From Schlegelella_A sp963778525 (GTDB lineage Bacteria > Pseudomonadota > Gammaproteobacteria > Burkholderiales > Burkholderiaceae_C), in contig CAVZUJ010000010.1 in assembly GCA_963778525.1 (NCBI GenBank), forward strand, positions 13,048 through 77,047: DNA of 64,000 nucleotides, given 5' to 3'. The notes beneath the pieces were generated by a model that saw nothing but the letters and a program-made list of their open reading frames with translations, ran no database searches and had not been told where the DNA came from. Every line of letters begins with the position of its first letter. Positions within the stretch are counted from its first letter, which is position 1. A program made the position numbers and the translations under genes. Shown piece after piece: positions 18,295-28,157 of this stretch.

Positions 18295-19241
18295 ACGCGA
18301 TGGTGGCGCGCGGCCTGCGCCGCATCGTCGATGTGCTGCAGCGCAGCCTGTTCGACGACGACGCATCGTTTCCATCGATGCTCGCACCGGCGCCGGTGCA
18401 ACGGGCGCCGGCGTCGACTCCTACTCCGGCACCGACATCGACATCGACATCGACCGCCGCCTCTGGATTCCTCCATCCGCGCGCCACCCGCGAGATCGTC
18501 CTCGACGGCCAGCGCGTCGCCTTCCTGCTGAAGCGTTCGCGTCGCCGCAGCATCGGCTTCGTCGTCGGCGCCGAGGGGCTGGCGGTCAGCACGCCGAAGT
18601 GGGTGACGCTGCGCGACGTGGACGCCGCCGTGCGTGAGAAGGCGGCATGGATCCTCGCCAAGCTCGTCGAGCAGCGCGAGCAGGCCAGGCGCGCGGCGGC
18701 GGCGCGCATGGTCTGGCAGGACGGCGCGACGCTGCAATACCTGGGCGAGCCGATCCGCATCGTTCTCGACGCGAGACACGGCCTGGCCGGCGGTGAAGTT
18801 GCGCTCGACGAAGCCGCCGGCGCCGGCGGTCATCTGTCGGCCGTACCGGCGCGCCGCCTGCACGTCGGTTTGCCGCCCGACGCCGGTGCCGATCGGCTGC
18901 GCGACGCCGTGCAGAGTTGGCTGCAGCGCGAGGCGCGCGCGCTGTTCGAAGCACGCTGCGCGCATTTCGCCGAGCGCCTGGGCGTGCGCGTCACGCGCCT
19001 CACGCTGTCGTCGGCGGCCACGCGCTGGGGCAGCGCCAGCGCCAGCGGCGCCGTGCGCCTGCATTGGCGTCTGATCCACTTCCCGCTGGCGACGATCGAC
19101 TACGTCGTCGCCCATGAGCTCGCGCACCTGCGCGAGATGAACCACGGCCCGCGCTTCTGGAACGTCGTGCGTTCAGTCGTGCCCGACTACGAAAGCGCGC
19201 GCCGAAGGCTAGGCGCCGAGGCGCTCGCCGCCTTCGACTAG
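18291..19241 (+). CDS. YgjP/SprT-like zinc metallopeptidase (M48-type domain)
   Basis: 316 residues, ATG overlapping the plsC stop by 4 bp. Residues about 40-65 form a low-complexity Pro/Thr/Ala/Ser linker encoded by near-repeats of GACATC (about 18431-18455). The C-terminal domain has HELAHLREMNH with zinc ligands His275 and His279 and catalytic Glu276, then GPRFWNVVRSVVPDYE, as in YgjP proteins. A core motif LSSAATRWGSASASGAVRLH is also typical. No signal peptide, so cytosolic. Biological substrate unknown. Confidence 0.88.
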   Translation: MNAMVARGLRRIVDVLQRSLFDDDASFPSMLAPAPVQRAPASTPTPAPTSTSTSTAASGFLHPRATREIVLDGQRVAFLLKRSRRRSIGFVVGAEGLAVSTPKWVTLRDVDAAVREKAAWILAKLVEQREQARRAAAARMVWQDGATLQYLGEPIRIVLDARHGLAGGEVALDEAAGAGGHLSAVPARRLHVGLPPDAGADRLRDAVQSWLQREARALFEARCAHFAERLGVRVTRLTLSSAATRWGSASASGAVRLHWRLIHFPLATIDYVVAHELAHLREMNHGPRFWNVVRSVVPDYESARRRLGAEALAAFD

Positions 19242-19254
19242 GTCGCGGGCGCTT

Positions 19255-20326
19255 TCAGGCGGTGCGGAAACGCACGACGCCGTCGCTGCCGATCTCCCGC
19301 ACCAGCCGGCCCTGGTGCCAGAGCGCGTGCAGATGGGCGACCGACTCGCCCATCGCGAAAGTCATCTGGTGCAGGTCGAGCTTGCGCTTGAAGATCACGG
19401 GCACGAGCTCGAACGCGCTTTGCGGCCCTTGCGCGCAGGCCTCCATGACGTCGGCGAGGCGGTCGCGATGGTGGTCGCGCAGCTGGTCGATGCGCGTGTG
19501 CAACCCCTTGAACGGCCGGCCGTGCGAAGGCAGCACGAGCGTGTCGGCCGGGATGACGCGCATCCGCTCGATCGAGTCGAGATACAGCTTCAGCGGATCC
19601 GACTCCGGCTCGATGTCGGTGACGCTCACGTTCGTGGAAATCCGCGGCAGCACCATGTCGCCGCTGATCAGCACGCCGCGCCCGTCGCTGTGCAGCGCCA
19701 TGTGCTCGGGTGCATGGCCGTAGCCGGCGTGCAGGTCCCATTCGCCGCGCGCTTCGCCGACACCGATGTCGACCGTGTCGCCGCCGAGCAGGCGTCGGTA
19801 AGACATCGGCACCGCCGGCACCAGGCTCCTGTAGTAGTTGCTGCGCTTGCCGACCTGGCCCACCGCCTCGGGGTCGGCAGCCAGCCCGTGCTGCGCCATG
19901 AACGCCGCCGACAGCGGCCCGCCGAAGCCGGCGCTGGCGCTGCTCGCCAGGCGCGCGACGTTGAAGTCGGTGGCGCTGATCCACAGCCGCGCATTCCAGC
20001 GCTCGCACAGCCAGTGCGCCGAGCCGATGTGGTCCGGGTGCATGTGCGTGACGATGACGCGCAGCACCGGCAGGCCGCCGAGCGCGCTGGCGAAGATCTG
20101 CTCCCAGGCCGCGCGCGTGGCGGCGTCGTCGATGCCGCAGTCGACGATGCTCCAGCCCTGCGCGGCCTTCGTCTTCGTCGCGCAGCAGCCAGAGGTTGAT
20201 GTGATCGAGCGCGAAGGGCAGGCCCATGCGCAGCCAGAGGATGCCGGGCGCCACTTCGATGACCGCGCCGCGCTCGGGCAGCGTCTCCCCGAAGGGATAG
20301 TCGAGCTGGCTTTCGAGCGCATTCAT
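19255..20326 (-). CDS. Metallo-beta-lactamase-fold hydrolase (frameshift near 20172)
   Basis: About 357 residues. The natural N-terminus from ATG 20326 reads MNALESQLDYPFGE and runs to NLWLLRDEDE. After one extra base the protein continues GWSIVDCGIDDAATRAAW. The zinc-binding HMHPDHIG motif is present, and later GHAPEHMALH and SGDMVLPRIS supply further ligands; the C-terminal winged-helix-like region resembles LACTB2-type hydrolases. It is divergent from the LiuR-like regulator across a 60-bp gap holding the palindrome, so it is probably in that regulon. Acyl-CoA or glyoxalase-type substrates are possible but unproven. Confidence 0.85.
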
Positions 20327-20352
20327 CCGCGGCTTCCCCTTACACTTGGCAC

Positions 20353-20368
20353 TTTACGTAAACGTCAA
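20353..20368. promoter_or_regulatory. Second LiuR-type palindrome, autoregulatory site
   Basis: TTTACGTAAACGTCAA, an inverted repeat with one mismatch, lies between the divergent MBL hydrolase and the MerR-type regulator. Read on the plus strand, TTTACG is followed 17 bp later by TGTAGT. Read on the minus strand, TTGACG is followed 17 bp later by GTGTAA. So two face-to-face promoters would both be covered. It shares core and flank with the palindrome at 3271-3290. Confidence 0.7.
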
Positions 20369-20386
20369 CTGCGAGTGTAGTTCGCG

Positions 20387-20819
20387 ATGCCTGCAGCCAC
20401 TGCCCTGGCGCGCCCGCCGCGCACCGTGACGGCGCCGCCGCCCACCTTCACCATCGGTGAGCTGGCGCGCGAGTTCGGCGTGACGACGCGGGCGATCCGC
20501 TTCTACGAGGACTGCGGCCTGCTCGAGCCCGAGCGCGCCGGCCGGCAGCGGGTCTACAGCGTGCGCGACCGGACTCGACTGAAGCTCACCTTGCGCGGCA
20601 AACGCCTCGGCCTGAAGCTGGCCGAAGTGAGGGAGCTGGTCGACATGTACGAATCGCGGCGCGACACCGGGCCCGCAGCTGCGCCGCTACCTCGGTGTGC
20701 TGGCGCGCCATCGCAGCCAGCTCGAGCAGCGCCTGGGCGACCTGCAGACCACGCTCGATGAAGTGGTGGCGCAGGAGACGGCGGCGCAACGCCTGTTGAA
20801 AGCGAGGACCGCGGCATGA
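20387..20819 (+). CDS. liuR: LiuR-like MerR-family regulator (frameshift near 20667)
   Basis: About 144 residues. The N-terminal winged helix reads TIGELAREFGVTTRAIRFYE, then LLEPERAGRQRVYSVRDRTR, and LRGKRLGLKLAEVRELVDMY follows, all close to LiuR regulators of leucine/isovalerate degradation. One extra C in GGGCCCGC shifts the frame. The true C-terminus is a coiled coil (PQLRRYLGVLARHRSQLEQR, then LGDLQTTLDEVVAQ) that stops at 20819 and overlaps the carbonic anhydrase start by 4 bp. No metal-binding Cys set is seen, so the effector is likely a CoA-thioester or other small organic molecule. Confidence 0.82.
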
Positions 20820-21493
20820 CGACAGAACTCGGCGAGCTGTTCGAGCGCAATCAGCGCTGGGCCGAGAGCACCGAGCGCAAGGCGCCCGGCTTCTTCACCA
20901 GCCTGCTCGCGCAGCAGGCGCCGCAGTACCTCTGGATCGGCTGCGCCGACAGCCGCGTGCCGGCCAACGAGCTGGTCGACCTGCTGCCGGGCGAGCTGTT
21001 CGTGCATCGCAACCTGGCCAACGTCGTCGCGCACGGCGACCTCAACTGTCTCTCGGTGGTCCAGTTCGCGGCCGACGTGCTGCAGGTGCGGCACATCATC
21101 GTCGTCGGCCATTCGCGCTGCGGCGGCGTGATGGCCGCGCTCGAAGGCCGCCGCGTCGGCCTGGCCGACAACTGGCTGCGCTACGTCCAGGACGTGCGCG
21201 ACAAGCACGCGGCCTGGCTGGCCACATTGCCCGAAGCGCGCCGGGTCGATGCCCTGGGCGAGCTCAACGTCATCGAACAGGCGCGCCACGTCTGCGAGAC
21301 CACCGTGGTTCGCGACGCCTGGGCGCGCGGCCAGCAAATCACCGTGCACGGCTGGTTCTACGGCCTGCAGAACGGCCTGCTCGAAGACCTGCACATGACG
21401 GTCTCGAGCCACGAGGCGCTGGAGGCGAACTACGAGCAGGCGGTGGCGTTGGTGCACAGTCGCCATCCGCAGGGCGCCGGCTTGTCGCCATGA
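20816..21493 (+). CDS. can: Beta-class carbonic anhydrase
   Basis: 225 residues, E. coli Can type. Zinc ligands Cys43 and Asp45 in GCADSR, and His99 and Cys102 in GHSRCGG. Typical C-terminal TVHGWFYGLQNGLL is present. ATG overlaps the regulator stop (ATGA). It interconverts CO2 and bicarbonate in the cytosol. Its place directly behind liuR suggests bicarbonate supply for biotin carboxylases such as methylcrotonyl-CoA carboxylase, which themselves are not in the window. Confidence 0.96.
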   Translation: MTTELGELFERNQRWAESTERKAPGFFTSLLAQQAPQYLWIGCADSRVPANELVDLLPGELFVHRNLANVVAHGDLNCLSVVQFAADVLQVRHIIVVGHSRCGGVMAALEGRRVGLADNWLRYVQDVRDKHAAWLATLPEARRVDALGELNVIEQARHVCETTVVRDAWARGQQITVHGWFYGLQNGLLEDLHMTVSSHEALEANYEQAVALVHSRHPQGAGLSP

Positions 21494-21548
21494 GCTGGCC
21501 GGCCGTTCCCGCGCCGAATGCCGCAGCGCGGAGCGCGAAGGTGGCCTC

Positions 21549-23359
21549 ATGAGCGCCGCGCCGGCTTTCCCTGCAGCGCTCACCGACCCGCGCGCCTTCG
21601 CCATCGCCGCGGCGATGCTCGAAGGCTTCGATCGCCACTACCGGCTCTTTCGCCAGACCAGCGCCGAGGCGCAAGCAACGCTTCGAGGCCGGCGACTGGC
21701 AGGGCCAGCAGCAGCGCGCAGGCGCAGCGCATCGAGTACTACGACCGGCGCGTCGAGGAAGCGGCAGCGCGCCTGCAGAACGAGTTCCAGGCCGCGACCC
21801 TGCCGATGGACGTCTGGCAGCAGGTCAAGCTGCACTACATCGGCCTGCTCATCGACCATCACCAGCCGGAATGCGCCGAGACCTTCTTCAACTCGGTGAC
21901 GACGAAGATCCTGCACCGCAGCTACTTCCGCAACGACTTCATCTTCGTGCGCCCGGCCGTCTCCACCGAGTACATCGAGAACGACGAGCCGGCGGCGCAG
22001 CCCACCTACCGCGCCTACTACCCGACGCGCGAGACCCTGCGCAGCACCTGGCTGCGCATCGTCTTCAACTTCCAGCTCGAGCGCGAGTTCGAGAACCTCG
22101 GCCGCGACGTCGGCGACGTCATGCAGGCCGTGCGCCAGCATCTCGGCGAGACGCAGCTGCGCGCCAACTTCCAGATCCAGGTGCTGTCCTCGCTGTTCTT
22201 CCGCAACAAGGGCGCCTACGTCGTCGGCAAGATCATCAACGGCTTTCAGCGAAACGCCGTTCGCCCTGCCGATCCTGCATGGCCGCAACGGCAAGCTCGT
22301 GATCGACGCGGCGCTCTTCGGCGAAGACGACCTGCAGCTGGTCTTCAGCTTCGCCCGCGCCTACTTCATGGTGGCGATGGAGGTGCCTTCGGCCTACGTG
22401 CAGTTCCTGCGCTCGCTGATGCCGAGAAAGTCGCGCTCCGAGCTCTACAACGCGATCGGCCTGCAGAAGCAGGGCAAGAACCTCTTCTATCGCGACTTCC
22501 TGATGCACACCCGGCATTCGTCCGACAACTTCCGCATCGCGCCCGGCATCAAGGGCATGGTGATGCTGGTGTTCGACCTGCCGAGCTTTCCCTACGTGTT
22601 CAAGGTCATCAAGGATTTCTATCCGGTGCAGAAGGACACGACGCGCGAGCAGATCAAGGGCAAGTACCTGCTGGTCAAGCAGCACGACCGCGTCGGCCGC
22701 ATGGCCGATACGCTCGAGTACAGCAACGTCGCCTTCCCGCGCGACCGCTTCGACGACGAGCTGGTCGGCCGAGCTGAAGCACTTCTGCCCGAGCGTCGTC
22801 GAGGAAGACGGCGACACGCTCGTCATCCGCCACGTCTACATCGAGCGGCGCATGATCCCGCTCAACATCTACCTGCACGACGCCACGCCGGCGCAGACGG
22901 AGGCTGCGGTCGATGGAGTACGGCAACGCGATCAAGGACCTGGTGCGCGCCAACATCTTCCCCGGCGACATGCTGTGGAAGAACTTCGGCGTCACGCGCC
23001 ATGGCAAGGTCGTGTTCTACGACTACGACGAGATCGAATACCTCACCGACTGCAATTTCCGCAAGGTGCCCGAGGCGCGCAACGAGGAAGAAGAGATGTC
23101 GGGCGAGGTCTGGTACGCGGTCGGCCCGAAAGACGTCTTTCCCGAGACCTTCGGGCCCTTCCTGCTCGGCAACCCGGCGGTGCGCGAGGTCTTCATGGCG
23201 CACCACGCCGACCTGCTCGACGCCGCCTTCTGGCAAGGCCACAAGGAGCGCATCCTGGCCGGCTACGTGCATGATGTCTTCCCCTACGACGCGCACAAGC
23301 GCTTCGAGAACCGTCGCGCCGCGTCCGTGCCATCCGAGCCGGTTGCAGCGACTGTCTGA
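21549..23359 (+). CDS. aceK: Isocitrate dehydrogenase kinase/phosphatase (four frameshifts)
   Basis: AceK switches isocitrate dehydrogenase off and on, steering carbon into the glyoxylate bypass. The protein can be followed from AFPAALTDPRAFAIAAAMLE to FPYDAHKRFENR with frame changes near 21675-21715, 22245, 22770 and 22912. Family landmarks: HYIGLLIDHHQPECAETFFN, FVRPAVSTEYIE, KGMVMLVFDLPSFPYVFKVI (nucleotide-binding region) and FYDYDEIEYLTDCNFRKVP (metal-binding DYDE). The breaks at 22770 and 22912 are each a single extra G. The length is near the expected 600 residues. Placement beside acetyl-CoA-yielding catabolic genes fits the glyoxylate link. Confidence 0.92.
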
Positions 23360-23382
23360 TTTCCCTATCGAAAGGAGCCGTC

Positions 23383-24562
23383 ATGGCTGATTCCATCGTC
23401 ATCGTTTCCGCCGTCCGCACGCCCATCGGCGGCATGCTCGGCGACTTCAGCGCGCTTGCCGCGCATCAGCTCGGCGCGGTCGCCATCAAGGCCGCGGTCG
23501 AGCGCGCCGGCGTCACCGGCGACGCCATCAACGAGGTGCTGATGGGCAACTGCCTGATGGCCGGCCAGGGCCAGGCGCCGGCGCGCCAGGCCGCGCTCGG
23601 CGCCGGCCTGCCGCAATCGGCGGGCGCCGTGACGCTCTCGAAGATGTGCGGCTCCGGCATGCGCGCGATGATGTTCGCGCACGACATGCTGAAGGCCGAG
23701 AGCGCCGAGATCCTGGTCGCCGGCGGCATGGAAAGCATGACCAATGCGCCGCACCTCACCTTCGTGAGGAAGGGCATCCGCTACGGCGCCTCGCAGCTGC
23801 TCGACCACATGGCGATCGACGGCCTGGAAGATGCCTATGAAAAGGGCCGCGCCATGGGCGTGTTCGCGGAGGAATGCGTCGACAAGTACAAGTTCACGCG
23901 CGAGGCGATGGACCGCTTCGCGATCAGCTCCACCGAGCGCTCGAAGAAGGCCAACGAGGACGGCAGCTTCGACTGGGAGATGGCACCGGTGAGCGTGCCC
24001 GGCAAGGGCGGCGAGACGATCGTGAAGTTCGACGAGCAGCCGTTCAAGGCCAAGCTCGACAAGATCCCGGGCCTGAAGCCGGCGTTCAAGAAAGACGGCA
24101 CGATCACCGCGGCCACCTCGTCGAGCATCTCCGATGGCGCCGCCGCATTGGTGCTGATGCGCGAGTCGACGGCGGCGCGCCTCGGCTCGAAGCCGATCGC
24201 CCGCATCGTCGCCCACTCGGTCCATGCGCAGGCGCCGAACTGGTTCACGACCGCGCCGGTCGGCGCGATCGAGAAGGTCCTGAAGAAATCAGGCTGGGCG
24301 CGCGAAGGACGTCGACCTCTGGGAGGTCAACGAGGCTTTCGCCGCGGTGACGATGGCGGCGATGGCGGAATTCAAGCTGGCTCACGAGATCGTCAACGTC
24401 CACGGCGGCGCGGTCGCGCTCGGCCATCCGATCGGCGCGAGCGGCGCGCGCATCGTGGTGACCCTGCTCGGCGCGCTGCGCCAGGCGAAGAAGAAGAAGG
24501 GCGTGGCGGCGCTGTGCATCGGCGGCGGCGAAGCGACTGCGATGGCCGTCGAGATGCTCTAG
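23383..24562 (+). CDS. Acetyl-CoA C-acyltransferase (thiolase, frameshift near 24301)
   Basis: About 393 residues. Nucleophile Cys89 in LSKMCGSGM; NEAFAAV; the general-base motifs GGAVALGHPIGASGARI and the C-terminal Cys in CIGGGEAT. One extra base in GGGCGCGCGAAGG separates the first 305 residues from the C-terminal lobe. A Shine-Dalgarno AAAGGAG lies about 7 bp before the ATG. It is either an acetoacetyl-CoA thiolase, which would close leucine catabolism after HMG-CoA lyase, or a broader beta-ketothiolase. Confidence 0.92.
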
Positions 24563-24583
24563 GCCGCAGCCCGCGCCGCGTCG

Positions 24584-25225
24584 ATGTTCGGCACGCACAG
24601 CCTGGCGCTCTTCGCGCTGACCACGCTCGTTGTCAACGCGACGCCCGGCGTGGACCTGATGTTCACGCTCACGCGCACCTTGCAGCACGGCGTGCGCGGC
24701 GGCCTGGTGGCCGCGCTCGGCATCGCCTCGGGCTGCGTCGTGCACGCGCTGGCGGCCGCCTTCGGTCTGGCGGCCTTGCTCGCCGCCTCGGCCGCCGCGT
24801 TCAGCACGCTCAAGTGGCTGGGCGCCATCTATCTCGCGTGGCTGGCCTTCGGCATGCTCCGCGACGCCGCCCGGCCGGCGCCCGAGCCGGCCGCACCGGC
24901 CGACGGCGCGCCCGCGGCCAGTCTCGGGCGAACCTATCGCCAGGCCTTGCTCACGAACGTGCTCAACCCAAAGGTCGCGATCTTCTTCCTGGCGCTGCTG
25001 CCGCAGTTCATCGACGCCGGCGCGCCAAGCAAGACGGCGGCCTTTCTTTTCCTCGGCGCCTGGTTCGTGGCCCAGGGCTTGATGTTTCTGGCGCTCTTCG
25101 CATTGCTGGTCGCGCCGCTGCGCCGCTGGCATCCCTCGGACGCGTGGCGGCGCTCGCTGCAGGCGAGCGGCGGCCTGCTCTTCGCGGGCCTCGCCGCTCG
25201 TCTCGCTCTCACGGAGAAATCATGA
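24584..25225 (+). CDS. LysE/RhtB-family exporter
   Basis: 213 residues, about six hydrophobic segments. The family signature region near the N-terminus reads ATPGVDLMFTLTRTLQHGVR, and NVLNPKVAIFFLALLPQF marks the middle. Members export amino acids such as homoserine, threonine or leucine. Overlaps the next gene by 4 bp, so it belongs to the same transcript as the catabolic genes. Amino acid overflow export would fit the context. Confidence 0.9.
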   Translation: MFGTHSLALFALTTLVVNATPGVDLMFTLTRTLQHGVRGGLVAALGIASGCVVHALAAAFGLAALLAASAAAFSTLKWLGAIYLAWLAFGMLRDAARPAPEPAAPADGAPAASLGRTYRQALLTNVLNPKVAIFFLALLPQFIDAGAPSKTAAFLFLGAWFVAQGLMFLALFALLVAPLRRWHPSDAWRRSLQASGGLLFAGLAARLALTEKS

Positions 25226-25887
25226 ACGTGCTCGTCATCGGCGCTTCGCGCGGCATCGGCCAGGAATTCGTGCGCCAGTATCGGGAGGCGGGCGACGCCG
25301 TGACGGCGAGCGCGCGCGACGATGCCGGCGCCGAGCGTTTGCGCCAGCTCGGCGCCACGCCGATTCGCGTCGATGTCGTCGATGCGGCCAGCGCGTCCGG
25401 CCTGGCCTGGCAGATCGATGGCGGCGGCTTCGACATCGCCATCGTCAATGCCGGCGTGTCGGGCGAGCGCGGTGCGGGCTTGAGCACGCCGACCGAAGAC
25501 GACTTCGATCAGGTCATGCGGACCAACGTGCTGGGGCCGATGCGCGTCATTCCGCAGATCGTCGAAGCGCTGGCGCCGGGCGGCAGGATCGCGGTGCTGT
25601 CGTCGCGCATGGGCTCGATCGGCAGCCGCACGGCCGCCGGCAGCTCGCTCTATCGCGCGTCCAAGGCGGCAGTGAACTCCGTCGTCAAGGACGCCTCGCT
25701 CGCCTTCGCCGGCCGGGCGGTCTGCATCGCCTTTCATCCCGGCTGGGTCCGCACCGACATGGGCGGCAGCGGCGCCGACATCGATGCCGCCACCAGCGTG
25801 GCCGGCATGCGCAAGGTCATCGCCGGACTGCGGCCCGCCGACAACGGCGGCTTCTTCAGCTACGACGGGCAGGTCATTCCATGGTGA
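25222..25887 (+). CDS. SDR-family oxidoreductase
   Basis: 221 residues, short-chain dehydrogenase. NAD(P)-binding GASRGIG at residues 7-13, VNAGVSG near the NNAG position, catalytic Ser region VLSSRMGSIGSR, and YRASKAA for the YxxxK pair. Start ATG 25222 overlaps the exporter stop and is the conserved MNVLVIGASRGIG. It ends by overlapping the MaoC gene by 7 bp. Substrate unknown. Confidence 0.9.
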   Translation: MNVLVIGASRGIGQEFVRQYREAGDAVTASARDDAGAERLRQLGATPIRVDVVDAASASGLAWQIDGGGFDIAIVNAGVSGERGAGLSTPTEDDFDQVMRTNVLGPMRVIPQIVEALAPGGRIAVLSSRMGSIGSRTAAGSSLYRASKAAVNSVVKDASLAFAGRAVCIAFHPGWVRTDMGGSGADIDAATSVAGMRKVIAGLRPADNGGFFSYDGQVIPW

Positions 25888-26345
25888 GCACGGCGCTGCA
25901 GCCGACGCAGGTCGGCGAGACCTTCGGCTTGCGCGTGTGCCTCACGGCCGAGCAGATTCCCGCGTTCGCGAGCTCGGTGCTGGACTTCAATCCCCTCCAT
26001 CATGACCTCGCCGCGGCGCGGGCCGCGGGCTATCCGGGGCTGATCGCCAGCGGCACGCAGATCGGCAGCATGCTGATGGCGCTGACGGCCACGCACTACG
26101 CGAAGGCCCTCGACGACGGCACGCCGCGCAACGGCCTGGGCATGGGTTTCGACATCCGCTTTCGCGCCGTCGTGCTGGCCGACGAGGACATCGAGCTGCG
26201 CTGGACAGTGACCGCCATCGAGCGCAAGGACCGGCTCGACGGCTGGATCGTGCAGCTCGAAGGCGATGCCCGTTCGGAGCGCGGCCTGCTGCTGAGCGCC
26301 ACCGGCACGCTGCTGCTGCGCCTGGGCGCGTGGCCGACGGCGTGA
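25881..26345 (+). CDS. MaoC-like hotdog dehydratase
   Basis: 154 residues, single hotdog fold. The hydratase-2 type active site is visible as DFNPLHHD with Asp35 and His40, then GTQIGSML. Family members hydrate enoyl-CoA or dehydrate hydroxyacyl-CoA. It sits between the SDR and an acyl-CoA dehydrogenase in the same direction, overlapping the SDR by 7 bp. Confidence 0.88.
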   Translation: MVSTALQPTQVGETFGLRVCLTAEQIPAFASSVLDFNPLHHDLAAARAAGYPGLIASGTQIGSMLMALTATHYAKALDDGTPRNGLGMGFDIRFRAVVLADEDIELRWTVTAIERKDRLDGWIVQLEGDARSERGLLLSATGTLLLRLGAWPTA

Positions 26346-26373
26346 GGCCCGGCGCGCGGCCCACGAGAACCCG

Positions 26374-27505
26374 ATGCAGCTGAGCGAAGACCATCGCGCC
26401 GTCCAGGAAGCGGTGCGCGCCTACGTGCAGGACCGCGTGGCGCCGCAAGCAGCGCAGTGGGACAAGACGGCGCACTTCCCGAAGGAAGAGCTGCAAGGCC
26501 TGGCCGCGCTCGGCTGCTACGGTGTCGCCGTGCCGACCCACTACGACGGCGCCGGCCTCGACTACCTGGCGCTCGCCATCATCATCGAGGAGATCGCCGC
26601 CGGCGACGGCGCCACCTCGACCGTCGTCAGCGTCAACAACTGCCCGGTCTGCTCGATCCTGATGGCCTGGGCCAGCGAGGCGCAGAAAGGAGCGCTGGCT
26701 GAAGCCGCTGGCGCGCGGCGAGATGCTCGGCGCCTTCTGCCTGACCGAGCCGCACGTCGGCTCGCAGGCCGACGGCCTGAAGACGACGGCCGTGCGCGAC
26801 GGCGACGACTACGTGCTGAACGGCGTCAAGCAATTCATCACCAGCGGCAAGAACGGCGACGTCGCCATCGTCATGGCCGTCACCGACAAGGCCGCCGGCA
26901 AGCGCGGCATCAGCGCCTTCATCGTGCCGACGGCGACGCCGGGCTACATCGTCGCGCGCCTGGAAGACAAGCTCGGCCAGCACGCCAGCGACACGGCGCA
27001 GATCGTCTTCGAGAACTGCCGGGTGCCGGCGGCGAATCGCCTCGGCGACGAAGGCCAGGGCTTGAAGATCGCGCTCTCGGGACTCGAGGGCGGCCGCATC
27101 GGCATCGGCGCGCAGGCGATCGGCATGGCCCGTGCGGCCTTCGATGCTGCGCTCGCCTATTCGAAGGAGCGGGTCGCCTTCGGCAAGCCGATCTTCGAGC
27201 ATCAGGCGCTGCAGTTCCGGCTCGCCGCGATGGCGACGCAGATCGAGGCGGCACGTCAGCTCGTGCAGCACGCCGCCAGCCTGAAGGACGCCGGCCTGCC
27301 TTGCCTGAAGGAAGCGGCGATGGGCAAGCTCTTCGCGAGCGAAATGGCCGAACGCGTCTGCAGCGAGGCGATCCAGGTCTTCGGCGGCTACGGCTACGTC
27401 AGCGACTTTCCCGTCGAGCGCATCTATCGCGACGTGCGCGTCTGCCAGATCTACGAAGGCACGTCGGATGTGCAGAAGATGCTGATCGCCCGCGCCCTCG
27501 GCTGA
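26374..27505 (+). CDS. Acyl-CoA dehydrogenase (frameshift near 26697)
   Basis: About 377 residues, FAD-dependent. First part starts MQLSEDHRAVQEAVRAYVQD and the second part reads WLKPLARGEMLGAFCLTEPH. Both are in the correct order once one extra A in CAGAAAGGAGC is removed. FAD/substrate region CLTEPHVGSQADGLKTTA, GGYGYVSDFPVERIYRDVRV, and the catalytic Glu in QIYEGTSDVQ, which is the straight-chain/short-branched type position. It could act on isobutyryl-, 2-methylbutyryl- or butyryl-CoA; I cannot tell which. Confidence 0.92.
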
Positions 27506-27529
27506 AGCCATCGGATGTAGGCTTTGCCC

Positions 27530-28135
27530 ATGAACAAGCCGGCCATCGAGTTCTTCTTCGACTTCTCGTCGCCCTACTCGTACATTGCGTCGGAATGGAT
27601 CGAGGCGCTTGCCGCGCGGCACGGCCGCACCGTGAGCTGGAACGCGATGCTGCTCGGCGTCACCTTCCAGGCCGCCGAGCTGAAGAGCCCGGTGAGCTAT
27701 CCGGTCAAGCGCGAATACACCTTGTTCGATTTCGAGCGCTCGGCCCGGTTTGCGGGGGTGCCCTACAAGCAGCCCGCGAAGTTTCCGATCCCGACCCAGA
27801 ACGCGGCACGGCTCTTCTGGTGGCTGCACGACAAGGGCGCGACTTCGGCGGCGGGCTGGGCCCGGCACGCGCTGCGCGGCTACTTCACGCGCGGCGTCGA
27901 CCTTTCCGATCCCGCCAGCCTGAAGATGCTGGCGGTCGAGTTCGGCATCGATCCCGGCGAAGCCGAGGCGGTGTGGAGCGATCCGCGCTGGAAGGCGCGC
28001 CTGAAGGACGTCTGCGACCAGGCGGTGGCGCGCGGCATCTTCGGTGCGCCCTGGTTCTTCGTCGACGGCGAGCCGTTCTGGGGCAACGACCGGCGCGCCC
28101 AGATCGCGCGCTGGCTCGAGCACGGACCGTTCTAG
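27530..28135 (+). CDS. 2-hydroxychromene-2-carboxylate isomerase-like DsbA/GST-kappa protein
   Basis: 201 residues. Starts MNKPAIEFFFDFSSPYSYIA, where the conserved Ser of SSPYSY replaces the thioredoxin CxxC and binds glutathione. The C-terminal GIFGAPWFFVDGEPFWGNDR is also diagnostic. ATG 27530 is chosen over TTG 27524 two codons upstream because the family begins here. Known members isomerise chromene carboxylates in naphthalene breakdown. In this context the substrate is unknown. Confidence 0.9.
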   Translation: MNKPAIEFFFDFSSPYSYIASEWIEALAARHGRTVSWNAMLLGVTFQAAELKSPVSYPVKREYTLFDFERSARFAGVPYKQPAKFPIPTQNAARLFWWLHDKGATSAAGWARHALRGYFTRGVDLSDPASLKMLAVEFGIDPGEAEAVWSDPRWKARLKDVCDQAVARGIFGAPWFFVDGEPFWGNDRRAQIARWLEHGPF

Positions 28136-28157
28136 AACCTCCTTCTTCGAGGCACAG

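Noticed and set aside
18421..18460. Near-repeats of GACATC as a microsatellite or site
   Set aside because: They encode the low-complexity Thr/Ser linker of the metallopeptidase and lie inside its frame.
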